64,000 bases of DNA, from assembly GCA_041690255.1 (NCBI GenBank), contig JAWLHU010000001.1, positions 1-64,000 of the forward strand, read 5' to 3'. Positions 32,601 to 41,202 of the stretch are shown here, in pieces. The notes under the pieces were generated by a model. It was given only the letters and a program-made list of their open reading frames with translations. It ran no database searches and was not told the DNA's origin. The DNA is from JAWLHU01 sp041690255. GTDB taxonomy: Bacteria; Bacillota; Sulfobacillia; Symbiobacteriales; Symbiobacteriaceae. The translations under genes and the position numbers were made by a program. Within the stretch, counting starts at the first letter, position 1, and each line of letters begins with the position of its first letter.

Positions 32601-32661
32601 TGTCCCTGAATTATGATGAGAGTTCCAGTCAGACCTGTAGTGAGGCGCCTACAAGGGCGTT

Positions 32662-32702
32662 GCTAAGAAACAGGGAGACCCCTTGTGATAGGGATCTCCC
32701 TG
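32662..32702 (-). terminator. Terminator of the lipoprotein operon
   Basis: On the minus strand CAGGGAGA/TCTCCCTG (32702-32695 with 32678-32671), with inner pairing, precedes TTTCTT. Confidence 0.8.
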
Positions 32703-32708
32703 CTGCTG

Positions 32709-33488
32709 CTATGGTAGTGCCTCCAAATGGCCCTGGAGCAGAACCTCGCCGGTCAGGGCATCGATCACCAATCGGGTCTTGCTGCCGGCCGGAGATTCTG
32801 CCTCTACCACCCAAACAGGCCGGACTGTTGTCTCCTCCTTCGTCTCGACCGGGTACTCCTCTTGGAAGGTTGCCTTCCAGCCTGCATGTAAGTCGCGCTG
32901 GAGGGCAATTTCCAGGGCTGTCTCCCGGTCCATGGGCTGCGCAGGTCCCGACGGAAAGTCGTCTCGCCAGCCGTCGCTCAGGTACTCTGACATGGCTGGG
33001 TTCCGCAGCCGGCGTGCACGATCTGATCCCATCTGGATGATGATCTCCCCGGGCGCCCCCTTGCAGATCTGGACAGGAGCCGTATCGTTCGGGCTAGTGC
33101 TGCAGTTATAGGCCTGACGGACCGAGAGGGTCTGACCGTTCCTCAGCGCGAGGTGCAGAATCGCATCGCGCGAAGGCGGGGAGAGGTCACCGCTCGAGAT
33201 CTCGCTCCCGGCCAATCTGTCCAGCAGCAGAGCCAGCCGCACCTGCTGTCGAGGATGGGTCGCGTAGAGGGTCTGTGGCACCTCATCTGGCGCTACGGGC
33301 ATGCCGTACTTTACATGAGCGGAGATAAGATCGCTCAGGGCGGGCCACGGAATGGGCGCTACCTGACCTGGTGACTCAGCCTGTCCGGGTGATCTCGTAT
33401 GAGAAGCGATCTGAGCCTCGGGCGCCGGCGAGTTGCACCCCACCATGAGTACGCCGATCGCCAGCACAAGGGAGAGCCGATGCATCAT
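32709..33488 (-). CDS. Hypothetical lipoprotein with PepSY-like C-terminus
   Basis: A 259-residue predicted lipoprotein (signal ending LMVGC, Cys18). The middle is unassigned and contains two cysteines (YNCSTS and QICKGA) that could form a disulfide. The last 75 residues (ETALEIALQRDLHAGWKATF, then VWVVEAESPAGSKTRLVIDALTGEVL) resemble a PepSY-type domain, a fold that inhibits peptidases or acts in cell-wall signalling. Its start is 11 nt downstream of the stop of the next gene on the minus strand, and they form a two-gene operon. The ribosome-binding site is weak, so translational coupling is possible. Confidence 0.65.
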   Translation of the reverse strand: MMHRLSLVLAIGVLMVGCNSPAPEAQIASHTRSPGQAESPGQVAPIPWPALSDLISAHVKYGMPVAPDEVPQTLYATHPRQQVRLALLLDRLAGSEISSGDLSPPSRDAILHLALRNGQTLSVRQAYNCSTSPNDTAPVQICKGAPGEIIIQMGSDRARRLRNPAMSEYLSDGWRDDFPSGPAQPMDRETALEIALQRDLHAGWKATFQEEYPVETKEETTVRPVWVVEAESPAGSKTRLVIDALTGEVLLQGHLEALP

Positions 33489-33499
33489 CGTGATCTGAT

Positions 33500-33784
33500 C
33501 TACTGACTCTCCCCGCTACCCCGGACGTGCCCAATATGGGGGTGGTCCGGTGCAGCCTGGGCGTTCCGCATATCGCCTTTGCGGGCCATGCCCTGCTTGG
33601 CCTGGTCCTCCTTCTCAATCCAGATCAGGCCGGTCGCCTCAATTCGCGGAGCCAGTGCATCCACATCGGCCGACGGTGTCAGGTAGTTCCCAGTAGCATG
33701 GTTTCCGGTCAGCGTGGTGCTGACCGTCTCGGGCTCCTGGTTGCGCTGTTCCTTGGTCGCCTTGTTCAAGTCATCGGACATCAT
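33500..33784 (-). CDS. Small hydrophilic hypothetical protein
   Basis: A 94-residue charged protein without signal or membrane span, first in a two-gene unit with the PepSY-like lipoprotein. Residues about 36-58 (SADVDALAPRIEATGLIWIEKE) could form a small folded element, while both ends look disordered and His/Gly/Gln-rich. The first of two adjacent ATGs at 33784 follows AAGGGGG. A longer frame from 33829 lacks a site. Function is unknown. Confidence 0.55.
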   Translation of the reverse strand: MMSDDLNKATKEQRNQEPETVSTTLTGNHATGNYLTPSADVDALAPRIEATGLIWIEKEDQAKQGMARKGDMRNAQAAPDHPHIGHVRGSGESQ

Positions 33785-33896
33785 ACCGCCCCCTTGTCGG
33801 ATAGACTGCCCCACGGAGTGCTGCTCCATGTTCTGTGCTGGAAATCGCGGTTCCGTCAGGGTATGATACAGAGGAATGCAACGAGGAGGACATACA

Positions 33897-35069
33897 ATGG
33901 CTGTGGTACATATGGCTCGCGGGCGTCACCAGCGGGTCATTGAGGGACATCCCTGGGTCTTCCAGGGTGAGGTTGAGAAGGTCACGGGTGATTATACTCC
34001 CGGCGATACGGTCGCTGTGGTTGACAATCGTGGTCAGTTCCTTGGCAAGGGCTACATAAACCCGCGGTCGCAGATTCTGGTCCGCATGCTGACATCGCGG
34101 GACGAGACGATCGATCGGGCGTTCTTCAAGCGTCGGCTGGAGCGGGCTTGGGCGCATCGGCAGCGGCTCCTGGGCGACACATCGGCCTGTAGGGTGGTCT
34201 TTGGCGAGGCCGATTTCCTGCCCGGCCTGATCGTGGACAAGTTTGGCGATGTTCTGGTCGTCCAGACACTGGCGCTCGGCATCGATCGCTGGCTGCCGGA
34301 CATTGTCGAGATCCTCCAGGAACTGCTTCAGCCTCGTGGCATCTTTGAGCGGAACGATGTACCAGTCCGGAACCTGGAGGGCCTGGAGCAGCGGAAGGGT
34401 CCGCTCTATGGCGACTTCGATCCGAAGATCACGATCGTGGAGAATGGTCTGAAGATCGCTGTCGATGTCGAAAATGGTCAGAAGACCGGCTACTTCCTGG
34501 ATCAACGGGAGAACCGGGCCGCTGTGCGCCCGTACTCCAAGGGAGCCCGTGTACTGGACTGCTTCAGTAACGTGGGCGGCTTCGCCTTGAACGCTGCGGC
34601 GGCTGGTGCGACGGAGGTCCTGGTGGTCGACGCCTCCGAGGAGGCGCTGGCGGCGGCACGGCAAAACGCCGAGCAGAACGGGCTGCTCGATCGTATGTCG
34701 TTCCAGGCTGGCAACGCTTTCGACATCCTTCGCCGGTTGGAGGCGAACCAGGAGCGTTTCGACACAATCGTGCTCGATCCGCCGGCGTTCGCCAAGAATA
34801 AGGGTGCACTGGAAGGGGCGGTGCGTGGGTACAAGGAGATCAATCTCCGGGCGATGCACATGCTCCCGGAGGGCGGTTTTCTGATCACCTGCTCTTGCTC
34901 CTACCACATGACCTCCGACCTCTTTAAGGCGGTGGTGGCCGATGCCGCCCTCGACGCCCGGCGTCGCTTGAGGCTGATCGAGGAACGGGCACAGGGGGTC
35001 GATCACCCGATCGTGGTCGGCTACGATGAAAGCCACTACCTGAAGTGCTTGGTTTACGAGGTTCTCTAG
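33897..35069 (+). CDS. Class I rRNA methyltransferase, RlmI-like
   Basis: A 390-residue SAM-dependent methyltransferase with an N-terminal PUA domain (about residues 1-75, GRHQRVIEGHPWVFQGEV), a central EEHEE domain, and a C-terminal Rossmann domain. The SAM motif is LDCFSNVGGFALNAA near residue 222, the NPPY-like motif IV is LDPPAFAK, and the catalytic CSCSYH is near 335. The plan is that of RlmI, which makes m5C1962 in 23S rRNA; the exact target is inferred. The ATG at 33897 follows GAGGAGG. It is monocistronic with a strong terminator. Confidence 0.92.
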   Translation: MAVVHMARGRHQRVIEGHPWVFQGEVEKVTGDYTPGDTVAVVDNRGQFLGKGYINPRSQILVRMLTSRDETIDRAFFKRRLERAWAHRQRLLGDTSACRVVFGEADFLPGLIVDKFGDVLVVQTLALGIDRWLPDIVEILQELLQPRGIFERNDVPVRNLEGLEQRKGPLYGDFDPKITIVENGLKIAVDVENGQKTGYFLDQRENRAAVRPYSKGARVLDCFSNVGGFALNAAAAGATEVLVVDASEEALAAARQNAEQNGLLDRMSFQAGNAFDILRRLEANQERFDTIVLDPPAFAKNKGALEGAVRGYKEINLRAMHMLPEGGFLITCSCSYHMTSDLFKAVVADAALDARRRLRLIEERAQGVDHPIVVGYDESHYLKCLVYEVL

Positions 35070-35082
35070 ATCTTCAAAGAGC

Positions 35083-35117
35083 GGGCCGCACCCCATCTCC
35101 AGGGTGCGGCCCCCTTC
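35083..35117 (+). terminator. Terminator of the RlmI-like gene
   Basis: A perfect 11-bp stem, GGGCCGCACCC (35083-35093) with GGGTGCGGCCC (35102-35112), then CCTT. Confidence 0.8.
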
Positions 35118-35240
35118 GTATGGCTCTGGCCCGGCGACCGAAGGAGCGGCTGGTCGTTCAGGAAGGAGTCCACCGACCCGAACCCCGGTACTCCGCCGGG
35201 CCGAATCAGGTTAGCGCAGCAGTGGTCACTTCCCATCGAA

Positions 35241-35290
35241 AGCAGGCAGGGATTTTCACCATTTTGGTGTAATTATTCAAAAGGAATATG
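35241..35290 (+). promoter_or_regulatory. Candidate alternative promoter/control element before a small membrane gene
   Basis: In the 303-nt gap before the small gene at 35373, an AT-rich element reads GGCAGGGATTTTC, then GTGTAATTATTC, then AAAAGGAATATG. It differs sharply from the GC-rich surroundings and lacks a clear TTGACA/TATAAT pair. I recall similar 'GGCAGGATTTT...GAATATG' stretches upstream of genes in other Clostridia-like genomes, but cannot verify that here. No gene is supported in 35118-35372. Confidence 0.35.
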
Positions 35291-35372
35291 TAGTTGTACT
35301 GGATCGCAGTTCTGAATCGTAAGGATACCAGTGCTGCTGGGGGCATCTGAACGAGAGGGGGAACGGATTTCC

Positions 35373-35558
35373 GTGAATGCGATTCTCGGCCTTGGGATCG
35401 TGGATTTGGCGTTGGCGATTGGCCTCATGATACCGCTGTCCGTGGCCACGAAGAAGAACGAGTACATGTCGAGTACCTTCGACTCGCTCTTCAAAGTCTG
35501 TCTGACGGTTGGTTCGGCCATGCTTGTTCTGACGGGCTTTATGGTCCTTGCGAGCTAA
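35373..35558 (+). CDS. Small two-helix membrane protein
   Basis: A 61-residue protein with two hydrophobic helices (about residues 3-22 and 40-59) joined by a polar loop with KKNEYMSST. The GTG at 35373 has GAGAGGGGG about 12 nt upstream; the spacing is long, and a start at 35331 is possible but would add a charged leader. It precedes the ctsR operon by 180 nt and is separated from it by a hairpin. No family is recognised. A holin-like or stress membrane peptide is conceivable, without evidence. Confidence 0.55.
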   Translation: MNAILGLGIVDLALAIGLMIPLSVATKKNEYMSSTFDSLFKVCLTVGSAMLVLTGFMVLAS

Positions 35559-35649
35559 CCTTCTGCGACGGCGTCTGAAGGTGAGAAAAGGTCAAAGTCG
35601 ACATTTTCGGGCGCTGTGCGAGGAAATCGGCCCAAAATGAGAGAGAATA

Positions 35650-35682
35650 GGCTGTCCGGCAAGTTGCTGGGCAGCCTTTATT
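35650..35682 (+). terminator. Hairpin between the small membrane gene and ctsR
   Basis: GGCTGTCC (35650-35657) with GGGCAGCC (35669-35676), one G-U pair, followed by TTTATT. It overlaps a weak candidate -35 (TTGCTG, 35664-35669) for a TATAGA at 35685-35690. Confidence 0.55.
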
Positions 35683-35703
35683 CGTATAGATTGAGTCTAG
35701 AAA

Positions 35704-35720
35704 GGTCAAATAAAGTCAGT
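35704..35720 (+). promoter_or_regulatory. CtsR operator
   Basis: GGTCAAA-TAA-AGTCAGT is a direct heptad repeat with 3-nt spacing and matches the known CtsR box (GGTCAAA-NAN-GGTCAAA) with changes only in the second half. It lies 20 nt before the ctsR start and just after the TATAGA at 35685-35690, ideal for autorepression. A lone GGTCAAA half site is at 35590-35596. Confidence 0.8.
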
Positions 35721-35740
35721 GTAAGGGGGTGATGATACCC

Positions 35741-36199
35741 ATGGCCAATCTGGCCGACGATATTGAGCAGTATCTGAAGGAACACCTTCAGCAAAGCCCG
35801 GTGATTGAGGTTCAGCGGGCGATGCTGGCTGCGCGGTTTGGCTGCGCACCATCCCAGATCAACTACGTCATGGCGACCCGCTTCACACCCGAGCACGGCT
35901 ACCTGGTAGAGAGCCGGCGTGGGGGCGGGGGGTACATCCGGATCATCCGGCTGAACATGGAGCGGGGAGATGCCCTCCACGAGCTGGTCTACCACGAGAT
36001 CGGCGATCAACTCAGCCAGGAGGAGGCATTCGGGTATATCAGCCGTCTGCGTGAGCAGAAGATTATCAGTGATCGGGAGGCTGCGCTCATGCAGGCAGCG
36101 GTCCACAGAGAGACGATCCGCCTGGAATTGCCCGCCCGTGACTTCCTGCGGGCCCACTTACTCCGATCCATGATCCTGGCGATACTTCGCTCTTCCTGA
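35741..36199 (+). CDS. ctsR: Class III stress gene repressor CtsR
   Basis: A 152-residue repressor. The N-terminal winged helix (NLADDIEQYL, CAPSQINYVMATRF) carries the wing RRGGGGYIRI, in which the Gly-rich loop senses temperature and the arginine contacts the CtsR box. The C-terminal four-helix domain contains dimer-forming EEAFGYISRLREQKIIS. ATG 35741 is chosen over a GTG at 35729 because AAGGGGGTGAT is then well spaced. It heads ctsR-mcsA-mcsB-clpC and represses it through the box at 35704-35720. Inactivation by McsB arginine phosphorylation or heat is known from Bacillus. Confidence 0.96.
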   Translation: MANLADDIEQYLKEHLQQSPVIEVQRAMLAARFGCAPSQINYVMATRFTPEHGYLVESRRGGGGYIRIIRLNMERGDALHELVYHEIGDQLSQEEAFGYISRLREQKIISDREAALMQAAVHRETIRLELPARDFLRAHLLRSMILAILRSS

Positions 36200-36215
36200 G
36201 GAGGTGAGCAGCGTC

Positions 36216-36758
36216 ATGCTCTGCGAGAACTGTGGTAAGCGTGAGGCGACGGTACACAAGACGGTGATCACTAACGGACAGAAGCAAGAGTCGCACCTGT
36301 GCGAGCTTTGCGCTCGCGAGTCCGGCGCCCTGCCCGATTTCTCGTTCCCCAACCTCTCGATCCAGCAACTTCTCGGCTCCTTCCTGGGGCAGGAGCCGTG
36401 GGGCGGGCCGGCGATGAAGGCGCCCCCTCAGGCGGAGCCTACCTGCCGGTACTGCGGCATGACCTACACCCAGTTCGCCCAGTCCGGCGTGCTGGGCTGT
36501 GCCAAGTGCTATGACGAAATGGAGCCCCACCTGCTCCCGCTGATCAAGCGAATCCAGGGAACGGTCACTCACTCCGGCAAGGTCCCGAAGCGGACCGGCG
36601 GCATCGCACGCAAGCGTCGCGAGCTGCAGCAGCTCCGGCACGACCTGGAGATGGCGGTCCAGAAGGAGCAGTACGAGGAGGCTGCAAGGATCCGCGACCA
36701 GATGAAGCAAATGGAAGCGGAGATCAAGGCAGGGGGTGGAGGCAGTGGTGTGGAATAA
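36216..36758 (+). CDS. mcsA: McsA, zinc-binding activator of McsB
   Basis: A 180-residue protein with four CxxC pairs that bind two zinc ions: CENC, CELC, CRYC and CAKC. A C-terminal UVR helix pair lies at about residues 132-170 (RRELQQLRHDLEMAVQKEQY). McsA stimulates the kinase activity of McsB and binds ClpC. The ATG at 36216 has GAGGAGGTG ten nt upstream; a GTG at 36204 is the alternative. The end overlaps mcsB by 11 nt, showing translational coupling. A Gly-rich tail (KAGGGGSGVE) is encoded in the overlap zone. Confidence 0.95.
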   Translation: MLCENCGKREATVHKTVITNGQKQESHLCELCARESGALPDFSFPNLSIQQLLGSFLGQEPWGGPAMKAPPQAEPTCRYCGMTYTQFAQSGVLGCAKCYDEMEPHLLPLIKRIQGTVTHSGKVPKRTGGIARKRRELQQLRHDLEMAVQKEQYEEAARIRDQMKQMEAEIKAGGGGSGVE

Positions 36759-37806
36759 GTTGGTTACAAGACCGATCAGTAAGTGGATGGAGCCCGGCGG
36801 CCCTCATCCGGAGGTGGTTCTCTCCTCCCGGATCCGCCTGGCCCGTAACCTCGATGACCTGACCTTCCCCCACCGCATGACAGAGGCTGACGCAGAGCGG
36901 CTGATCAAGGCCGCCGAAGATGGTGTTCGCGAGATCAACCTCATGGGGTTCGCCCCTAAGGTGGAGCTCTACCGGCTGGCTGAAACGCCGGCACTGGAGC
37001 GACAGATCCTCGTTGACAAGCACCTGATCAGCCCGCAGCAGGCGAAAGACGCCCGTCACAAGGCCGTGGCTGTCAGTGAAGATGAAGCGATCTCGATCAT
37101 GGTCAACGAGGAGGACCACCTGCGAGTTCAGGTCCTCTCCCCGGGGCTTCAGCTCCAGGAGACCTGGCGACTCGCCTCCCTGGTCGATGATGCTCTCGAG
37201 CAGAAGCTCCACTACGCGTTTCATGAGGAGCGGGGATATCTGACCGCCTGCCCGACCAATGTGGGAACAGGATTGCGGGCCAGCGTTATGATGCACCTGC
37301 CCGGCTTGGTCCTGACGCAGCAGGCAGGTCGCCTCTTCCACAACCTCTCGCAGCTTGGCCTCGTTGTCCGGGGGCTGTATGGCGAGGGAACAGAGGCAGC
37401 GGGCCATATCTTCCAGATCTCCAACCAGAACTCCCTCGGCAAGACCGAGGAGGAGATCGTCGCACATTTGGATGCGGTTGTACAGAAGGTAATTGAGACA
37501 GAGAAGCAGGCCCGGCAGCATCTCTACCGAGAGATGCGCCTCCAGATAGAAGACCGGGTTGCCCGAGCGTACGGTCTCCTCTCCAACGCTCGGGTAATCA
37601 CCAGCGAGGAGGCCATGCGGCTCCTCTCCGACGTCCGGTTGGGCATTGACCTCGGGGTCCTGCCCACGCTTGCATACAGCGGGGTGAACGAGCTTATGGT
37701 TGCCATGCAGCCCGCCTTCCTCCAGCGGTCCGAAGGCCGCGAACTGAACCCCTTGGACCGGGATACGAAGCGAGCTACCCTGATCCGTTCCAAACTTGCT
37801 GGCTGA
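36748..37806 (+). CDS. mcsB: Protein arginine kinase McsB
   Basis: A 352-residue guanidino kinase that phosphorylates protein arginines and so marks them for ClpC-ClpP. Typical signatures are SSRIRLARNLDDLTFPHRM, IMVNEEDHLRVQ, the catalytic-cysteine region LTACPTNVGTGLRASVMMHLP and the C-terminal arginine-peptide receptor region RATLIRSKLAG. The start is taken as GTG 36748 (reading MWNKLV), with GGAGG six nt upstream inside mcsA. In-frame GTGs at 36736 and 36745 cannot be excluded. Length and motifs are complete. Confidence 0.95.
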   Translation: MWNKLVTRPISKWMEPGGPHPEVVLSSRIRLARNLDDLTFPHRMTEADAERLIKAAEDGVREINLMGFAPKVELYRLAETPALERQILVDKHLISPQQAKDARHKAVAVSEDEAISIMVNEEDHLRVQVLSPGLQLQETWRLASLVDDALEQKLHYAFHEERGYLTACPTNVGTGLRASVMMHLPGLVLTQQAGRLFHNLSQLGLVVRGLYGEGTEAAGHIFQISNQNSLGKTEEEIVAHLDAVVQKVIETEKQARQHLYREMRLQIEDRVARAYGLLSNARVITSEEAMRLLSDVRLGIDLGVLPTLAYSGVNELMVAMQPAFLQRSEGRELNPLDRDTKRATLIRSKLAG

Positions 37807-38006
37807 GCGGTCGAGGGATTGACCGTTAACCGTATCCCAATGGATGCCTGATTGGACCTAAACAATACACCGCACTCGACCTGCATCGGGCATACTCATG
37901 ACGGTACGGAACCTCTGGCCGCGGTTCTTGAGGTGCCACGCTTAGAGTCGATTCGGCATGATGGTGCAAGAAAGATTAGGACCGAATGATAGGGGGGTAA
38001 CCACGC

Positions 38007-40517
38007 ATGTTCAGTCGCTACACGGAAAGGGCGCAGCGGGTGATCGTCCTCGCACAGGATGAAGCCCGTCGCCTGAACTACGATTATGTCGGTACCGAGC
38101 ACCTGCTGCTTGGGTTGATCCGGGAGGGGGAGGGGATCGCCGCCAAGGCGCTTCAGTCCCTGGGAATCCAGTTGGAGCAGGTCCGGGCCGAAGTTGAGAA
38201 GATGATCGGCAAGGGATCTGCATCCACCAGGGGCGAGATCGGCTTCACGCCGCGAGCGAAGAAGGTCATGGTGGAGCTTGCCATTGAGGAAGCCCGCCTG
38301 TTGGGCCATAACTACGTGGGGACGGAGCATATCCTCCTCGGGCTGATCCGGGAGGGCGAAGGTGTCGCCGCTCAGGTGCTTCAGAATCTCGGCGCTGAGT
38401 TGGAGCGAGTCCGTAACCAGGTGATCCACCTGCTGGGTGGGGTGCCTCATCCGCAGTCGGGGGGCAGCAACACCGGCGCCGCCAAGGGGGCCAAGGGGCC
38501 CAAGACGAACACCTCCACGCTGGACCAGTTCGGGCGTGATCTGACCCAAATGGCCCGCGACGGCAAGCTCGACCCGGTCATCGGGCGCGAGAAGGAAGTC
38601 GAGCGGGTGATCCAGATTCTCTCCCGGCGCACGAAGAACAACCCGGTCTTGATCGGTGAGCCCGGTGTCGGCAAGACCGCTATTGCCGAAGGCCTGGCCC
38701 AGCGGATCACAGACGGTCGCGTGCCCGAGATCCTAAAGGAGAAGCGGATCGTTGCCCTGGATCTGGCCTCTCTCGTCGCTGGCTCCAAGTACCGCGGTGA
38801 GTTCGAGGAGCGGCTCAAGAAGGTCATGGAGGAGATCCGGAACGCCGGTAACGTCATCCTCTTCATTGATGAGCTTCACACGATCATCGGTGCGGGTGCG
38901 GCCGAGGGTGCGATCGATGCCTCGAACATCCTGAAGCCGGCCCTGGCCCGTGGCGAAATGCAGGCGATCGGTGCGACCACCATTGATGAGTACCGGAAGC
39001 ATGTCGAGAAGGATGCCGCCCTGGAGCGCCGCTTCCAGCCCGTCATGGTTGAGGAGCCCACCCAGGAGGACGCTATTGCGATCCTGAAGGGGCTCCGGGA
39101 CCGCTACGAGGCTCACCACCGGGTAGAGATTACCGACAGCGCCATTGAGGCCGCTGTTCGCCTTTCCGACCGGTTTGTGACCGATCGCTTCCTGCCTGAC
39201 AAGGCTGTGGACCTGATCGACGAGGCCGCCTCCCGCGTGCGCCTCTCCACCTTCGTCGCCCCGCCTGATCTGAAGGAGCTGGAGGCGAAGCTGGAGGAGG
39301 TGCGCAAGGAGAAGGAGGCCGCCGTTCAGGGACAGGAGTTCGAGAAGGCCGCCCGCCTCCGTGACAAGGAGACCAAGCTCAAGGAGGAGCTGGAGCGGCA
39401 CAAGAACGAGTGGCAGCAGAAGAAGGTCACCTCGAAGTCGACCGTGACCGAGGATGACATTGCCCATATCGTCTCCCAGTGGACCGGCATTCCCGCCGCC
39501 AAGCTGACGATGGATGAGTCCAAGCGGCTCCTCAACCTGGAGGCGATCCTGCACGAGAAGGTCGTCGGGCAGGATGAGGCGGTCAAGGCGGTCGCCCGGG
39601 CGATTCGCCGGGCACGCTCCGGCCTGAAGGATCCGAAGCGGCCGATTGGCTCATTCATCTTCCTGGGTCCGACCGGAACCGGCAAGACTCACCTGGCCCG
39701 GGCCCTCGCTGAAGCCCTCTTCGGCGACGATGACGCCGTGATCCGCATTGACATGTCCGAGTATATGGAGCGGCACACCACGAGCCGCCTGGTGGGCGCA
39801 CCGCCCGGATACGTCGGTTACGACGAGGGTGGGCAGTTGACCGAGGCTGTTCGTCGGCGCCCTTACTCGGTTGTCCTGCTGGACGAGATCGAGAAGGCGC
39901 ATCCCGAGGTTTTCAACATCCTCCTGCAGGTCCTGGAAGATGGTCGCCTGACCGAAGCCAAGGGCCGTACCGTAGACTTCCGCAACACCGTGATTATCAT
40001 GACGTCGAATGCGGGTGCCCAGGTAATCCGGGGCGACAAGCAGCTCGGCTTCACGGTGAAGGAGGACGAGAAGGAGCAGCACGACAAGATGAAGGGCCGG
40101 GTCATGGACGAGGTGAAGAAGCTCTTCCGCCCGGAGTTCATCAACCGGTTGGATGAGATCATCATCTTCCACAGCCTGAACAAGGAACACCTGAAGGACA
40201 TCGTCCGCCTGGAGGTTAAGAAGGTGGGCGTCCGCCTGAAGGAGCAGGGCGTGGAACTGGCGATCTCCGACCCGGCGCTGGAGAAGTTGGTGGCGGAGGG
40301 TTACGACCCGACCTACGGCGCCCGTCCTCTCCGTCGGGCGATCCAGCGGCTGCTGGAGGACCCGCTCTCCGAGGAGATGCTGGGTCAGCCGTTCAAGTAC
40401 GGCGAGCAGGTGTATGTGGACCTGGACGAGGATTCGAAGATCATCTTCAGAAGAGAAGAGCCCTCCGCCGAATCGGTCGGCGTGGCTCCTGCAGCCAGCG
40501 AGAAAAAGGAAGGCTAG
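38007..40517 (+). CDS. clpC: ATP-dependent Clp protease ATPase subunit ClpC
   Basis: An 836-residue class I Hsp100 unfoldase. The double ClpN repeat (residues about 1-145) has the duplicated NYVGTEHLLLGLIREGEG, then AAA-1 with Walker A GEPGVGKT, a UVR-containing middle domain (LEEVRKEKEAAVQGQEFEKAA) that binds McsA/MecA-type adaptors, AAA-2 with GPTGTGKT, and a ClpP-docking loop region. It forms hexamers that feed ClpP. It is the last gene of the ctsR operon, but a 200-nt gap after mcsB leaves room for an extra promoter; I could not identify a good one. A strong terminator follows. Confidence 0.97.
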   Translation: MFSRYTERAQRVIVLAQDEARRLNYDYVGTEHLLLGLIREGEGIAAKALQSLGIQLEQVRAEVEKMIGKGSASTRGEIGFTPRAKKVMVELAIEEARLLGHNYVGTEHILLGLIREGEGVAAQVLQNLGAELERVRNQVIHLLGGVPHPQSGGSNTGAAKGAKGPKTNTSTLDQFGRDLTQMARDGKLDPVIGREKEVERVIQILSRRTKNNPVLIGEPGVGKTAIAEGLAQRITDGRVPEILKEKRIVALDLASLVAGSKYRGEFEERLKKVMEEIRNAGNVILFIDELHTIIGAGAAEGAIDASNILKPALARGEMQAIGATTIDEYRKHVEKDAALERRFQPVMVEEPTQEDAIAILKGLRDRYEAHHRVEITDSAIEAAVRLSDRFVTDRFLPDKAVDLIDEAASRVRLSTFVAPPDLKELEAKLEEVRKEKEAAVQGQEFEKAARLRDKETKLKEELERHKNEWQQKKVTSKSTVTEDDIAHIVSQWTGIPAAKLTMDESKRLLNLEAILHEKVVGQDEAVKAVARAIRRARSGLKDPKRPIGSFIFLGPTGTGKTHLARALAEALFGDDDAVIRIDMSEYMERHTTSRLVGAPPGYVGYDEGGQLTEAVRRRPYSVVLLDEIEKAHPEVFNILLQVLEDGRLTEAKGRTVDFRNTVIIMTSNAGAQVIRGDKQLGFTVKEDEKEQHDKMKGRVMDEVKKLFRPEFINRLDEIIIFHSLNKEHLKDIVRLEVKKVGVRLKEQGVELAISDPALEKLVAEGYDPTYGARPLRRAIQRLLEDPLSEEMLGQPFKYGEQVYVDLDEDSKIIFRREEPSAESVGVAPAASEKKEG

Positions 40518-40521
40518 CGCA

Positions 40522-40556
40522 AGCCCGCCCCTGTCAATGGGGGCGGGCTCTTCTTC
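40522..40556. terminator. Terminator after clpC
   Basis: A perfect 10-bp stem, AGCCCGCCCC (40522-40531) with GGGGCGGGCT (40540-40549), then CTTCTTCT. Confidence 0.8.
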
Positions 40557-40580
40557 TAGGGGGAACTCCGCTCGCCATGA

Positions 40581-40883
40581 TCATGCTGCGATGAAGAACC
40601 AGGCCAATTCGCCCACCGCCAGGGCCCAGAGCAGCCAGGAGGTGGGGATCCTCCAGTCCCGTCGACCCTCGGTCCGCATGCCGGCGATCAGGTTCAGTGC
40701 AGAGCCCGCGACAATGAGGGCGAGCATTAGTGGGCCGCTCAGGTGGGCGAGCCAGGAAAGCAACGTCTGCGGTCCGACACCTCGCTGGATCCCCAGGAGG
40801 GAAAGTCCTGTCAGGAAAGGGGCCAGGCTAACCACCAGAGCGAGCCACGCCATTGGGTTCCGGTAGGGGGCGGGATTCGACAT
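40581..40883 (-). CDS. Small membrane protein, hypothetical
   Basis: A 100-residue protein with three predicted membrane spans (about residues 12-31, 42-66 and 80-98). AAGGAG lies before the ATG at 40883. It is convergent with clpC and divergent from radA. No family is recognised. The 320-nt gap 40884-41202 on its other side holds no gene and presumably the radA promoter, with TTGTTC near 41032 as a weak candidate. Confidence 0.6.
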   Translation of the reverse strand: MSNPAPYRNPMAWLALVVSLAPFLTGLSLLGIQRGVGPQTLLSWLAHLSGPLMLALIVAGSALNLIAGMRTEGRRDWRIPTSWLLWALAVGELAWFFIAA

Positions 40884-41202
40884 GCGGGTTCAACTCCTTC
40901 TTCCTACTGCTACGCCTCAAAATCGGGAAAACCCTCTTTGAGATTCCATCGACCACCGGGGTTCCGGTTGTCGTATTTCGTCGATCGAAAGACTGAGTGA
41001 AGCGCCAGAGTTCGACAGACAAACAGTGGCTTGTTCTGCTAGACTCTATCTGGTATGCCTTACATTACTGTGGACCCAACCGAAGAGAATTGCCTCGCAC
41101 GGCGACTATCAGGAAAGAGGCCCAGGTTTGCCGGTGAAGGACCGAAGGAACCGACAGCGAATGGGTAGGAAAGAGACTATCGAATGCGAGGCGTTATCAT
41201 AG

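Noticed and set aside
35045..35272. Plus-strand frame between the RlmI-like gene and the small membrane gene
   Set aside because: It starts inside the RlmI-like gene and crosses its terminator. The product has no domain-like features.
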